Positions 22,005 to 33,710 of a DNA stretch of 57,076 nucleotides are shown piece after piece. The stretch is from Betaproteobacteria bacterium (GTDB lineage: Bacteria; Pseudomonadota; Gammaproteobacteria; Burkholderiales; SG8-39), in contig JADJPT010000024.1 in NCBI GenBank assembly GCA_016713125.1, positions 1 to 57,076 of the forward strand. Reading direction: 5' to 3'. Position numbers and translations under genes: made by a program. How positions within the stretch are numbered: the stretch's first letter is position 1; each line of letters opens with the position of its first letter. The notes beneath the pieces are model-generated. The model made no database searches, was not told the DNA's origin, and saw nothing but the letters and a program-made list of their open reading frames with translations.

Positions 22005-23005
22005 ATGAACTACGTGGTGACGGGAGCGGCGGGGTTCATCGGCTCGCGCCTGGTCGCAGGCCTCAACCGCGCCGGCGTGACCGAGATCATCGCGGTCGAC
22101 AACCTCACGCAGGCCGACAAGTTCCCCAACCTCGCCGGCTGCCAGATCGCGGACTACCTCGACAAGCGACGAGTTCCTGGACAGGCTGGAAGCCGCACCA
22201 GTTCGAGGGGGCCGTCGAGGCCGTGTTCCACCAGGGCGCCTGCTCCGACACCATGGAGGCCGACGGGCGCTACATGATGGAGAACAACTACGCCTACTCG
22301 CGGCGCCTGCTCGACTGGTGCCAGGAGGAGGAGGTGCCGCTGATGTACGCGTCGTCTGCGGCGGTCTATGGCGCCGGCACCGTGTTTCGCGAGGAACTGC
22401 GCCACGAATCCCCGCTGAATGTGTACGGCTACTCGAAATTCCTGTTCGACCAGCACGTGCGCAAGCGCCTGCCCGAGCGCAGCGCGCAGATCGCGGGTTT
22501 TCGCTATTTCAACGTCTACGGCCCCAACGAGCAGCACAAGGGCCGCATGGCTTCGGTGGCGTACCACGGCTTCAACCAGTTCCGCGCCGAAGGCAAGGTC
22601 AGGCTGTTCGTCGGCACGGATGGCTACCCGGACGGCGGGCAGCGCCGCGATTTCATCCACGTCGACGACGTCGTCAACGTGAACCTGTACTTCCTCGAGC
22701 ACCGCGAGGTGTCGGGCGTCTACAACTGCGGGACCGGCCGCGCGCAGACGTTCAACGACGTCGCGGTGGCGGTCGCCAACGGCGTGCGCCGCTCGCGCGG
22801 CGAGCCGGAACTGACGCTGGAGCAGCTGGTCGGGGGCGGCATGGTCGAGTACATCCCGTTCCCGGCGCAGCTTGCCGGCAAGTACCAGAGCTTCACCGAG
22901 GCCGACGTGACGCGGCTGCGCGAGGCGGGCTACCCCGGCGAGTTCATGGACGTGGCGAAGGGCGTTGGTGCCTACGTCGACCACCTGCTCGGCGGGAAGG
23001 CATGA
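22005..23005 (+). CDS. rfaD: ADP-L-glycero-D-manno-heptose 6-epimerase (one frameshift)
   Basis: RfaD/HldD epimerises the ADP-heptose used for the LPS inner core. It is an SDR enzyme: MNYVVTGAAGFIGSRLV (NADP loop), SSAAVYGAG (catalytic Ser), the Tyr and Lys in VYGYSKFLFD, and the RYFNVYGPNEQHKGRMASV signature of the family. A shift near 22165-22190 interrupts the DYLDK-DEFLD region; the rest is intact to TGA at 23005. It follows rfaE1 by 13 nt, and its stop overlaps the cysM ATG (ATGA), so heptose synthesis and cysM are co-translated. Confidence 0.94.
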
Positions 23006-23906
23006 GCCTGCCGCACCCTCGAACACTTCGTCGGCGAGACGCCTTTGGCGCGCCTGAAGCGCATCCCCGGCGCGCACAACGAAAAGAACGGCAACCTGAT
23101 CCTCGCCAAGCTCGAGGGCAACAACCCGGCCGGCTCGGTCAAGGACCGGCCGGCGATGTCGATGATCAGCCGCGCCGAGGAGGCGGGGCGCATCAAGCCC
23201 GGCGACACGCTGATCGAGGCCACCAGCGGCAACACCGGCATCGCGCTGGCGATGGCGGCGGCGATCCGCGGCTACCGCATGGTGCTGATCATGCCGGAGA
23301 ACCAGACCGCCGAGCGCAAGCAGACCATGAAGGCCTACGGGGCGGAACTGATCCTCACGCCGGCCGCCGGCGGCATGGAATCCGCGCGCGACCTCGCCGA
23401 CCGCATGGTTGCCGAGGGCAAGGGCATCATGCTCGACCAGTTCGCCAACCCCGACAACCCGCGCGCGCACTACGAGACCACGGGGCCGGAGATCTGGAAG
23501 GACACCGAAGGGCGCATCACGCACTTCGTCTCCAGCATGGGCACCACCGGCACCATCATGGGTTGCTCGCGCTTCCTCAAGGAGAAGAACCCGAAGGTGC
23601 AGATCGTCGGCTGCCAGCCCGAGGAAGGCTCGCAGATCCCGGGCATCCGCAAGTGGCCCGAGGCCTACCTGCCGAAGATCTACGAGAAGCCGCGCGTCGA
23701 CCGGCTGGAGTACGTGCACCAGCGCGACGCCGAGGACGATGGCGCGCCGCCTCGCCGCGGAGGAGGGCATCTTCGCCGGCATCTCGTCCGGCGGCGCCGT
23801 CGCGGTCGCCCTGCGCCTGGCAAGCGAGGCGCGCAATGCCGTGATCGTCACCATCATCTGCGACCGGGGCGACCGGTACTTGTCGAGCGGCGTGTTCCCC
23901 CAGTGA
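23002..23906 (+). CDS. cysM: Cysteine synthase B (two frameshifts)
   Basis: CysM is a PLP enzyme that makes cysteine from O-acetylserine and sulfide or thiosulfate. The PLP Lys lies in NPAGSVKDRPA. The substrate loop is EATSGNTGIALA, and the phosphate loop GTTGTIMGCSRFLKE. The C-terminal GIFAGISSGGAVAVAL and ICDRGDRYLSSGVF are typical CysM rather than CysK endings. Shifts fall at about 23030 (TLEHFVGETPLARLKR spans two frames) and at about 23740. Length after correction is about 300 residues. The stop TGA overlaps the GTG start of the next gene. Confidence 0.94.
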
Positions 23907-24691
23907 CGCCCGTCCTGGCATTCGATATCGAGACGGTGCCGGACTGCCCGGGAATCCGGCGCCTGTACGACCTTCCCGCATCGCTTTCGGACGCCGAGGT
24001 CGCGGAGGTGGCGTTCCAGAAGCGGCGCGCGCAGACCGGCAGCGACTTCCTGCCGCCGCACCTGCAGAAGGTGGTGGTCATCTCCTGCGTGCTGCGCGAC
24101 GGCGACGGCCTCAAGGTGTTCTCCATCGGCGAGCCCGAGCGCGATGAACGCACGGCGATCCAGAAGTTCTACGACGGCGTGGAAAAGTACGTGCCGCAAC
24201 TGGTGTCGTGGAACGGCGGCGGCTTCGACCTGCCGGTGCTGAACTACCGCGCGCTGCTGCACGGCGTCGCCGCGCCGAAGTTCTGGGACCAGGGCGAGGA
24301 CGACCGCGACTTCAAGTGGAACAGCTACCTCGGCCGCTACCATTCGCGCCACCTGGACCTGATGGATCTGCTGGCCATGTACCAGCCGCGCAACAACAGC
24401 CCGCTCGACGATGTGGCGCAGATCGCCGGCCTGCCCGGCAAGATCGGCGTCGGCGGCGCCGAAGTGTGGCCGGCCTATCTCGCGGGCAAGCAGGCGGAGA
24501 TCCGCGACTACTGCGAGGCCGACTGCGCCAACACCTACCTGCTGTACCTGCGCTTCCAGCTGCTGCGCGGCGTGTTCACGAAGGAGCGCTACGCGAAGGA
24601 ATGCCTGCTACTGCGCACCTGGATCGAATCGCAGAAGGCGCCCCACTGGGCCGAATTCCTGTCGCTCTGGCAAGAAGCCAAGATTGGTTGA
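23903..24691 (+). CDS. Predicted 3'-5' exonuclease related to the PolB exonuclease domain
   Basis: This is a 262-residue DnaQ-like nuclease of the PolB-exonuclease-like family often found in betaproteobacteria. It starts at a GTG (23903-23905) overlapping the cysM stop: TPVLAFDIETVPD is exonuclease motif I (DxE). The SWNGGGFDLPVLNYRAL segment is motif II with the Asp. The C-terminal RDYCEADCANTYLLYLR supplies the Asp of motif III. SRHLDLMDLL precedes it. All acidic residues needed for two-metal catalysis appear present. The frame is intact. The physiological role is not known to me; the position suggests co-expression with cysM and rlmD. Confidence 0.85.
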   Translation: MTPVLAFDIETVPDCPGIRRLYDLPASLSDAEVAEVAFQKRRAQTGSDFLPPHLQKVVVISCVLRDGDGLKVFSIGEPERDERTAIQKFYDGVEKYVPQLVSWNGGGFDLPVLNYRALLHGVAAPKFWDQGEDDRDFKWNSYLGRYHSRHLDLMDLLAMYQPRNNSPLDDVAQIAGLPGKIGVGGAEVWPAYLAGKQAEIRDYCEADCANTYLLYLRFQLLRGVFTKERYAKECLLLRTWIESQKAPHWAEFLSLWQEAKIG

Positions 24692-25968
24692 GCTGAGCAT
24701 CGACTCGCTCGACGCCGCCGGCATGGGCGTCGCGCGCAATGACGGCAAAGTGGTCTTCGTCGAGGGGGCGCTGGCCGGGGAGCGCGTGCTCGTCGAGCGC
24801 GTGCACAGCCGCGACCGGTTCGACACCGCCCGCACCCTGCAGGATCCTGGCGGCTTCACCCGGGCGGCGCGAGCCGCCGTGTCCCCATTTCGGCACCTGC
24901 GGCGGCTGCATCACGCAGCACGCCGACCTGCGCACGCAGATGGCGGCCAAGCAACGCGGCCTGGAGGAGAACCTCGCACGCATCGGCAAGGTCGCGCCGG
25001 AGACCATGCTGCCGATCGTCTACGGCGAGGAGTGGGGATACCGGCACCGCGCCCGCCTCAGCGTGCGCTACGTCCCCAAGAAGGGCGGCGCGCTGGTGGG
25101 CTTCCGCGAGCGGCGTTCGAGCTACGTCGCCGACATGCAGGCTTGTCCGGTACTGCCGCCCGCGGTGTCGGCGCTGCTGCCGAAACTGCGCGCGCTGATC
25201 GGAACGATGGACGCGAACTCGCGCCTGCCGCAGGTCGAACTTGCCGTGGGCGATGCCGTGACGGTACTGGTGTTCCGCAACCTCGAGCCGCTGTCGGCCG
25301 GTGACGAGACGAAGCTGCGTGCCTTCGCCGACGAGGCGGGCGTGCAGGCGTGGCTGCAGCCCAAGGGCCCGGATACCGCGTACCCGTTCCATCCGCTGGA
25401 TGCCCCGGCGCTCGGCTACACGCTGCCGGAGTCCGGCCTGCGGCTTGCGTTCCGGCCGACCGATTTCACGCAGGTGAACCACGGCGTCAACCGCGTTCTC
25501 GTCGCCCGCGCCATGCAACTGCTCGATCCCCGGCCGGGCGAGCGCATCGCGGACCTGTTCTGCGGGCTGGGCAATTTCTCGCTGCCGATCGCGCGCAGCG
25601 GCGCGACCGTGGTCGGCTTCGAGGGCAACGAGGGGCTGGTCGAGCGCGCGCGCCAGAACGCCGAGGCGAACGGGCTGCAGGCGACCTTCCTGTCCGCGAA
25701 CCTCTTCGTTCCCGGGTTCGAGGTGCACGGGCCGTTCGACAAGCTGCTGATCGACCCGCCGCGCGAAGGCGCGATCGAGGTCGTCAAGGCCCTGCCGGAG
25801 GCCTGGCCGCGCCGCATCGTCTACGTGTCCTGCGACCCGGCGACGCTGGCGCGCGACGCCGGCACGCTGGTCAACGTGAAGGGTTTCCGCCTCGCGGCGG
25901 CGGGCGTGGTGAACATGTTCCCGCACACCGCGCACGTCGAGAGCATCGCGCTGTTCGAGCGCCCGTAG
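24684..25968 (+). CDS. rlmD: 23S rRNA (uracil-1939-C5)-methyltransferase
   Basis: RlmD (RumA) methylates U1939 of 23S rRNA using SAM and carries a [4Fe-4S] cluster. The N-terminal TRAM domain starts at a TTG (24684): LVELSIDSLDAAGMGVARNDGKVVFVEGAL. One shift near 24845 leads to the cluster Cys in CPHFGTCGGC and the fourth Cys in QACPVLPP. The SAM domain shows RIADLFCGLGNFSLPIAR and FEGNEGLVERARQNA. DPPREGA and the catalytic Cys in YVSCDPATLARD complete it. About 427 residues. The start overlaps the exonuclease stop, and a bidirectional terminator follows. Confidence 0.93.
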
Positions 25969-25981
25969 GGAAGGGGAAACG

Positions 25982-26007
25982 AAAAAGGCGCCCGCAGGCG
26001 CCTTTTC
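25982..26007. terminator. Bidirectional terminator between convergent rlmD and the Bax1-like gene
   Basis: The perfect repeat AAAAGGCGCC (25983-25992) / GGCGCCTTTT (25997-26006) has loop CGCA. It carries A/T tracts on both flanks, so it can end transcription from either side. Confidence 0.88.
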
Positions 26008-26022
26008 CGGGAGTGCCGTCCT

Positions 26023-26750
26023 TCAGTCCTTTTCGCCCGTCAGCGCCATCAGCAGCTGCAGCAGGTTGGCGAAGATGTTGAACAGGCTCATGTACACGCC
26101 GGTCGCCGCCAGCAGGTAGTTGGTCTCGCCGCCCGTGACGATGCGCGACAGGTCGTGCAGGAGGAACAGCGAGAACACCACCACCACCAGCGTCGAGATC
26201 GCCAGCGACAGCGCCGGGATCTGCAGGAACATGTTCGCCACCATCGCCAGCAGCAGCGCGATCATGCCGACGAACAGGAACTTGCCCATGAAGCTGAAAT
26301 CCCGCTTCGTCACCGTCGCCACCGTCGCCATGGTGAACAGGATCAGCCCGGTGCCGCCGGCCGCGTAGCCGATCAGCTGTCCGCCGTTCCTCAGCGACAG
26401 CGCCGAGTTGAGCAACGGCCCGAGGAACCAGCCCAGCAGGCCGGTCATCAGCAGCAGCAGGCCGATGCCGATCGCGCTGTCGCGGAACTTGCGGCGATGG
26501 CGAACTGCAGGCCGATCACCGCCGCCAGCATCACGAAGAAGCTGATGATCGGGTGCTGGGTGATGATGCCGCTGGTGGCCATGCCGAGATAGGCGCCGCC
26601 GACGGTGGGCACCATCGTCAGGGCGAGCAGCAGGTAGGTGTTGCGCAGCACCTTGTGCGCCTCGGGCGCCAGGGCACCCGCGCCATGGGAGGCGGCGTTG
26701 CCACGGAAGACACTGTCGTTGTTCGGGACGGGTTTCAGCTCGGGTTGCAT
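26023..26750 (-). CDS. Bax inhibitor-1/YccA family membrane protein (one frameshift)
   Basis: This is a seven-helix inner-membrane protein of the BI-1 family. Bacterial members (YccA, YbhL, YetJ) modulate FtsH or leak protons and calcium. The N-terminus (MQPELKPVPNNDS) is polar. Helices follow with KVLRNTYLLLALTMVPTVGGAYLG, FFVMLAAVIGLQFAIA, GLLGWFLGPLL and later segments. The C-terminal part has the paired Asp region (LHDLSRIVTGGETNYLLAA) and FNIFANLLQLLMALTGEKD. One shift near 26490 splits the gene. ATG at 26748-26750 follows GGAGGGAAACC. It is convergent with rlmD. Confidence 0.9.
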
Positions 26751-27005
26751 GGTTTCCCTCCAGGGGATGGGTAAAAAAGCGACGTTATGGACGTCACCCA
26801 GCTAAGACTACCAAAGTCGCGCGAAGTTTCAAGTTTCCGCGGCGCCGGTCGATCGCCCCAATGTCTCATGAATCAGGGGATTACGCTTCGCAATGTCACC
26901 GCAATGTCATGTGGCGCGCTGCAGGTAAAATGCGGGCGCTCGGTGTGGCTTCAAGGCCGCTCCGGGCCGGCGCCGCCAGCGGCATGCCGGCCGGCGTGAA
27001 ATTCA

Positions 27006-27093
27006 GGAAGCGTGGCAGAGTGGTCGATTGCACCGGTCTTGAAAACCGGCAACGGGCAACCGTTCGTGAGTTCGAATCTCACCGCTTCCGCCA
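27006..27093 (+). tRNA. tRNA-Ser(UGA)
   Basis: The acceptor stem GGAAGCG / CGCTTCC closes perfectly, with discriminator G and encoded CCA (27091-27093). Anticodon loop CTTGAAA gives anticodon UGA. The long variable arm (AACGGGCAACCGTT) is typical of class II serine tRNAs. The T-loop GTTCGAATC is present. Confidence 0.97.
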
Positions 27094-27119
27094 GGTACAT
27101 CGCAGCAAGGAGATCACCC

Positions 27120-27493
27120 ATGGCCAACCCCGTCGTCTGGATCGACATCCCGGTAAAGAACCTGGATCGCGCGATACGCTTCTATTCCGCGGTGCTCGAC
27201 CTCACGCTGAAGAAGGAGGAGTTCCCGACCCTGTCGGTGGCCCTGGTGCCGCACGGCGAGAACGAGGTCGGTGTCTGCCTGTTCCCGGCCGCGCCGGGCA
27301 GCGGCCAGCCCTCCGAGGACGGGCCGCTGGTCTACCTGAACTGCGAGGGGCGGCTGGCCGAGGCGCTCGAGGAGGTCGAGGAGCGCGGCGGCGCCATCCT
27401 CAAGGGCCGCCATTCGATCGGCGAGTTCGGCTGGCGCGCCATCGTGCGCGACAGCGAGGGCAACCGTATCGCCCTGCGTTCGCGCGAGGGCTG

Positions 27494-27494
<1 letters not shown>
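27120..27494 (+). CDS. VOC-family (glyoxalase/bleomycin-resistance fold) protein
   Basis: This is a small single-domain vicinal-oxygen-chelate protein of 124 residues: VVWIDIPVKNLDRAIRFYSAVLDL opens the first beta-alpha-beta unit, and FGWRAIVRDSEGNRIALRS closes the second. The typical VOC metal positions (His, Glu) are not clearly conserved, so catalytic activity and substrate are unknown. ATG at 27120 follows AAGGAG eight bases upstream. The frame extends upstream through the tRNA, which is not coding. Its TGA (27492-27494) overlaps the recQ ATG, so recQ is probably translated by reinitiation. Confidence 0.85.
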
Positions 27495-29298
<1,804 letters not shown>

Positions 29299-29495
29299 GC
29301 TGCCGGCGGCGGTCAGAATGCTGCCACTTTTTTCCTGAACCCGTGGCCAGTAGCCGTATTTCAGCCTGATTGCTGCCAGTCCCCGCGGCCGGGGTGCGGT
29401 GCCGGCCCCGGGACGGTCGAAGGTCCGGCGCATCTGCGCGACGCGTCCGGCACGTTGCGGCAGAATGCGGGACCTGCAACTCCGGAAGCGCTGCG

Positions 29496-29939
29496 ATGCT
29501 CAAAGACCAGATACTCGGCACCTGGCGGCTGAAAACCTACGAAGCCGTCGGTCCGCACGGTGAGCTCATGTACCCGGTCGGGCGTGACGCCATCGGCGTG
29601 CTTGCCTACGACGAGCAGGGGCACGTGTCGGTGCACATCATGACGCCGGGCCGCACCGCGTTCGCGGGCGGCGACCTGTCGTCCGCCGGCGATGCCGAGT
29701 TCGCCGCAGCGGCGCGCGGTTACTTCGCCTACTACGGGATCTTCGAAGTCGACGAGGCGGCGCGCACGGTCACCCACAAACTGGAAATGTGTCTGGTGCC
29801 GAACTGGGTCGGGGCGGCGCAGTTGCGCCACGCCGTTCTGGAGGGCACCCGCCTGGTCCTCTCGGGCGGTCCGGTCACCATGGACGGCTTGCCGCGCATG
29901 CTGCGCATCGTCTGGGAGCGGGAGCGCAAAGCCGGCTAA
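29496..29939 (+). CDS. Lipocalin-like domain protein
   Basis: This is a cytosolic 147-residue protein. LKDQILGTWRLKTYEAVGPHGE is the GxW entry strand of lipocalin-like proteins. The DAIGVLAYDEQGHVSVHIM strand, then FAYYGIFEVDEAARTVTHKLE and GTRLVLSGGPVTMDG, complete a small beta-barrel of the Lipocalin_5 type. Such genes often sit near catabolic or transport genes, but no reaction is known. ATG at 29496 is chosen because homology starts there; the frame is open further upstream without similarity. It ends 75 nt before lysC. Confidence 0.75.
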   Translation: MLKDQILGTWRLKTYEAVGPHGELMYPVGRDAIGVLAYDEQGHVSVHIMTPGRTAFAGGDLSSAGDAEFAAAARGYFAYYGIFEVDEAARTVTHKLEMCLVPNWVGAAQLRHAVLEGTRLVLSGGPVTMDGLPRMLRIVWERERKAG

Positions 29940-30014
29940 GCCTAGCTTTAGTAAGGGATTTTCGGCTAAAATTGCGGGCTTTCCAGTTCGCGTCCCCTTT
30001 CCCGGAACTCCCGC

Positions 30015-31271
30015 ATGGCCCTGATAGTCCAGAAGTACGGCGGCACCTCCGTCGGCTCGGTCGAGCGTATCAAGAACGTCGCCAGGCGCGTCGCCAAATG
30101 GCAGGCGGCCGGCCACGACGTGGTGGTGGTGGTCTCCGCGATGAGCGGCGAGACCAACCGCCTGCTCGGCATGGCGAAGGAACTGCAGCCGATTCCCGAT
30201 CCGCGCGAGCTCGACCAGCTGGCGGCCACGGGCGAGCAGGTGACCATCGGCCTGATGGCGATGGCAATACAGGCTCTGGGCCTGAAGGCAAGGAGCTACA
30301 CCGGTGGGCAGGTGAGGATCCTGACCGACGACGCCTATACCAAGGCGCGCATCCTCGAGATCGACGAGCACAACATCCGCCGCGACCTCAAGGAAGGCAA
30401 CGTGGTGGTGGTGGCGGGCTTCCAGGGCGTGGATGCGGCCGGCAACATCACCACGCTGGGACGCGGCGGCTCGGACACCACGGGTGTGGCGCTGGCGGCC
30501 GCGCTAAAGGCGGACGAGTGCCAGATCTATACCGACGTCGACGGTGTCTACACCACCGACCCGCGCATCGTGCCCGAGGCGCGTCGCCTGAAGACCGTCA
30601 CCTTCGAGGAGATGCTCGAGATGGCGAGCCTGGGCTCCAAGGTGCTGCAGATCCGCTCGGTGGAGTTCGCCGGCAAGTACAAGGTGCGCCTGCGCGTGCT
30701 CTCCAGTCTGACCGATCCGATGATTCCGGTCGAGGAGGAGTCCGTCTCCGGCACGCTGATCACATTCGAGGAAGATCCGACCATGGCCATGGAACAAGCA
30801 GTCATATCCGGGGTTGCGTTCGCGCGCGACGAAGCGAAGATCACGGTGCACGACGTGCCCGACCGGCCCGGCATCGCCTACGCGATCCTCGGGCCCATCG
30901 CCGATGCCAAGATCGACGTCGACGTGATCGTGCAGAACGTGGGTCACGACGGCATGACCGACCTCTCGTTCACGGTCGGGCGCGGCGATTTCGCCAAAGC
31001 CATGAAGATCCTCAAGGATCAGGTGCAGCCGCACATCAAGTGCCGGGAGGTCTCCGGCGACGACAGGATCGCCAAGGTGTCGCTGGTCGGTCTGGGCATG
31101 CGCTCGCACGTGGGCATCGCCTCGCAGATGTTCCGCACCCTGGCCGAAGAGGGCATCAACATCCAGATGATCACGACCTCGGAGATCAAGATCTCGGTGG
31201 TCATGGAGGAGAAGTACCTGGAGCTCGCGGTACGCGTGCTCCACCAGGCCTTCGGGCTGGACCGGGCCTAG
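30015..31271 (+). CDS. lysC: Aspartate kinase
   Basis: LysC phosphorylates aspartate, the first step towards lysine, threonine and methionine. The 418-residue intact frame starts MALIVQKYGGTSVGSVERI (substrate/ATP loop KxGGTS). It has VVVVSAMSGETNRLL, TGEQVTIGLMAMAI and GRGGSDTTGVALAAAL in the kinase domain. Two C-terminal ACT domains follow (ITVHDVPDRPGIAYAILGPI and VSLVGLGMRSHVGIASQMF), which bind the feedback inhibitor. An internal start giving a separate beta subunit near residue 256 (ATG at 30783) is possible, as in other class II aspartokinases. The upstream TAAAAT (29967-29972) could be a -10 box. Confidence 0.96.
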   Translation: MALIVQKYGGTSVGSVERIKNVARRVAKWQAAGHDVVVVVSAMSGETNRLLGMAKELQPIPDPRELDQLAATGEQVTIGLMAMAIQALGLKARSYTGGQVRILTDDAYTKARILEIDEHNIRRDLKEGNVVVVAGFQGVDAAGNITTLGRGGSDTTGVALAAALKADECQIYTDVDGVYTTDPRIVPEARRLKTVTFEEMLEMASLGSKVLQIRSVEFAGKYKVRLRVLSSLTDPMIPVEEESVSGTLITFEEDPTMAMEQAVISGVAFARDEAKITVHDVPDRPGIAYAILGPIADAKIDVDVIVQNVGHDGMTDLSFTVGRGDFAKAMKILKDQVQPHIKCREVSGDDRIAKVSLVGLGMRSHVGIASQMFRTLAEEGINIQMITTSEIKISVVMEEKYLELAVRVLHQAFGLDRA

Positions 31272-31402
31272 ACCGGCTTACCGCCGGCCTCCTTTTGGGG
31301 ATAATCCGGCCGCAGCAAAGAATTCGCTCGGTGCGTCGCTCGATGCCGCCGAGGGTTGCGCCGCGGCCGCTCAACCCAAGGTCCGGCGAGCGCAGTGAGC
31401 AA

Positions 31403-31494
31403 GGAGAGTTGCCCGAGTGGCTGAAGGGGGCGCCCTGCTAAGGCGTTATACGGGGTAACCCGTATCGAGGGTTCGAATCCCTCACTCTCCGCCA
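31403..31494 (+). tRNA. tRNA-Ser(GCU)
   Basis: The acceptor stem GGAGAGT / ACTCTCC has discriminator G and encoded CCA (31492-31494). Anticodon loop CTGCTAA gives GCU. The long variable arm (TACGGGGTAACCCGTA) identifies a serine tRNA. The T-loop GTTCGAATCCC is present. The D-arm has a GGGGG run that may carry one extra base. It lies 131 nt downstream of lysC. Confidence 0.96.
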
Positions 31495-31500
31495 GCAAGA

Positions 31501-31531
31501 AAAAGGGCCGGTCGATGACCGGCCCTTTTTT
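31501..31531. terminator. Terminator after tRNA-Ser(GCU)
   Basis: A perfect 13-bp stem AAAAGGGCCGGTC (31501-31513) / GACCGGCCCTTTT (31517-31529) has loop GAT and a following T run. It also faces the convergent Bug gene, so it can act in both directions. Confidence 0.9.
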
Positions 31532-31544
31532 ATTCCAACTGTTC

Positions 31545-32621
31545 TCAGTCCGGCTTGATGCCTGCCTTGCGAACGATGGCCGCATAGCGCTTGCTGTCGG
31601 CTTCCATCACAGCGCGCAGTTCCGCTGGGGATATCGGCGTGACGGCCGCGCCCAGGCTTTGAATCGTCTGCACCACGCCGGGCTGCGCCAGCACGCGGTT
31701 GATCTCGCGGTTCAGCTTGTCGACAATGGGTGCGGGCGTGCCGGCCGGCGCGTAAAAGGCGTGCGTGGTGCCGGTTTCCAGCTTGAGGCCCAGCTCCTCG
31801 AAGGTCGGCACGTCCGGCAGCATGGGCAGGCGCTTGCTGCTGGCGACGCCCAGCACGCGGAACTTGCCCGATTTCACGTGCGGGAATGAAGAGCCCGAGT
31901 CCATCATGAAGTCGATCTGTCCACCCAGCATGTCCTGGATCGCCGGCGCGGTGCCGCGATACGGGATGTGCAGCGCGAACACGCCGGTGGCGGCCTTCCA
32001 GATCTCGGCGGCGATGTGCGGCGAGGTGCCGCTGCCGGCCGAGCCGTAGGTGAGTTTGCCGGGGTTGCGCTTGGCGTAGTCGACGAACTCCTTGTAGGTC
32101 TTGGTCGGCAGGTCGGAGCGCACCACCAGGAAGTTCTCGATCCTCGCGCCGGCCGCGACGGGAATCACGTCCTTTTCCGGGTTGTAGGGCAGCTTGCCCA
32201 TCACGTGAGGAACGATGGTCATGGTCGAGCCTGCGGTCACCATCAGCGTGTAGCCGTCCGGCGCCGACTTGGCCACCACGTCCACGCCGACCGTGCCGCC
32301 CGCACCGGTGCGGTTCTCGATGACGATGGGCTGGCCCAGGGCCTGTGCCAGCGGCGTCGCGATGGTGCGTCCGACGATGTCGGGAGAAGAGCCTGCCGCA
32401 AAGTTGACCACCAGTCGGATGGGCTTGTTCGGATAGTCAGCCTGCGCCCGTGCCGCGCCGGGCACCGCTGCAAGCGCGACTGCCAGGACAGCCAGCGTCT
32501 TTGTCAGCGCAAAGCGTATCCGCGCAGTCTTGGAACCCAGATGTTCGTCGGCCAGTCGTTGCGTCTTCTGCGGGGTTTTTCCTCGGAACTTGTCGTTATA
32601 TGTCCATCGTGCCGCGCGCAT
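31545..32621 (-). CDS. Bug/TctC-family periplasmic substrate-binding protein
   Basis: Bug receptors bind small carboxylates or aromatics in the periplasm for tripartite tricarboxylate or other uptake. A signal peptide (LTKTLAVLAVALAAVPGAARA) precedes the mature start ADYPNKPIRLVVNFAAG. Conserved Bug segments follow: RTGAGGTVGVDVVAKSAPDG, KLTYGSAGSGTSPHIAAE, HIPYRGTAPAIQDMLGGQID and DVPTFEELG. The start is uncertain: ATG at 32621 gives an N-region of about 40 residues before the signal helix, longer than usual, and no better start codon is visible. No TctA/TctB genes are adjacent. Confidence 0.85.
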   Translation of the reverse strand: MRAARWTYNDKFRGKTPQKTQRLADEHLGSKTARIRFALTKTLAVLAVALAAVPGAARAQADYPNKPIRLVVNFAAGSSPDIVGRTIATPLAQALGQPIVIENRTGAGGTVGVDVVAKSAPDGYTLMVTAGSTMTIVPHVMGKLPYNPEKDVIPVAAGARIENFLVVRSDLPTKTYKEFVDYAKRNPGKLTYGSAGSGTSPHIAAEIWKAATGVFALHIPYRGTAPAIQDMLGGQIDFMMDSGSSFPHVKSGKFRVLGVASSKRLPMLPDVPTFEELGLKLETGTTHAFYAPAGTPAPIVDKLNREINRVLAQPGVVQTIQSLGAAVTPISPAELRAVMEADSKRYAAIVRKAGIKPD

Positions 32622-32754
32622 TGTGGGCGGGTCAGCGCGCCAAGCTTCGCAGCCGGGCGCGTTCGACGACATTATACGATCCGAAAACTTCCAGACTCGA
32701 GCGTGTCTCCGGCAGTACGTAGACGATTCCGCCGACGCCGGTACGCCTCCACTC

Positions 32755-33710
32755 AGTGGGGGGGGCGGGTCAGTACTCGTTCGTGGCCGAGGTGAAGGGC
32801 GTCGTTGGAGGGGGGGGGCGGGGAGTTGAGCGGGGCGGGAGCGGGGTGGCGGGGGTAGTCCAGGGGGGCGGGCTTTGCGGGGTAGGGGGGGAGGGAGCGG
32901 GGGTGGCGGGGGAGGGGGTCGGGTGCGGCCCGCAAGCCGCCGGGGGGGACGTGGTCGGCGAAGCCGAAAGGGTTGTGGTGATGGTCACGGGCGCATTCGG
33001 ACCGGTGACGGCGGCGGGCGGCGTCAGCGCACCGAAGGTCACAGTGCCTCCGGCGGTTCCGGGGCCGGTGCCGCCTGCGCCGTACGGCGGGGGTTTCGGG
33101 GCGGGCGGCGCGTGCCGTCGGAGGCGCTCGTTGTGGGGGTTGCCGTTGGTGGGGGGGGGGGGCGGGGGGGGGGGGGGGGGGTGGGGGGGGGGGGGGGGGG
33201 CCCCCGCCCGCCCCGGGGTCGGCGTGGGGGGGGGGGGGGGGGGGGGGGCGCCTCGGCGGGCCCGCCGCACGCGAAGGTGCGTCCACGGCGGCCCGCCATT
33301 CCCGCACCCGCGGGCGACCACAGGTTGCGCGCGTTGGGCGCCCCGGGGCCGCGGGGCCCCCGGCCCCGCCCGCCCCCCCCCGCGCGCGCGGGCCCGGGGG
33401 CCGGGCCAGGGCGCTCCCGTTCACCCGGGAGTCCGGGGGGCGGGGGCGGCGGCCCCCGGCGGGCCCCCCCCCCCGGGCGCGGGCGGCGGCCCCGCCACTC
33501 GCCCGGCAGCGGGCCCCCGCGACCCGGGCGCAGGGGGGCTGCCGCCGGGACGGCGGCCAGCCGTTCGCCGACGCGGCGCCGCGGCGGCCGCGGGCCGGCG
33601 CGGGGGGGGCCGGGGCGGGGGGCGGGGGGCCCCCCGCCGCGGGGGGGGGGGGGCCCCCGGGGGGGGGCGGGGGGGGGGGGCGCGGGGGGGGGGGGGGGCT
33701 CCCGGCAGTT
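32755..33710. repeat. G-homopolymer/low-complexity block, probably not genuine sequence
   Basis: Nearly 1 kb is dominated by G on the plus strand, with several runs longer than ten bases (12 G at 33151, then two runs of 18 between 33164 and 33200), and further runs near 33220-33250 and 33640-33700. Open frames here encode only Gly/Arg/Pro strings. A stretch at about 32935-33135 is closer to normal composition. The block abuts the 3' end of the IclR gene and the upstream side of the Bug gene at 31545. The best reading is a failed or badly called segment replacing normal intergenic or coding DNA. A natural G-rich tract is possible but unlikely. Confidence 0.7.

Noticed and set aside
22154..24352. 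Minus-strand 730-codon frame opposite rfaD and cysM
   Set aside because: Shadow frame; the plus strand carries well-known enzymes throughout.
32753..33424. Proline-rich protein on the minus strand and Gly/Arg-rich protein on the plus strand
   Set aside because: Both are translations of the G-homopolymer block, with no start signal or domain.
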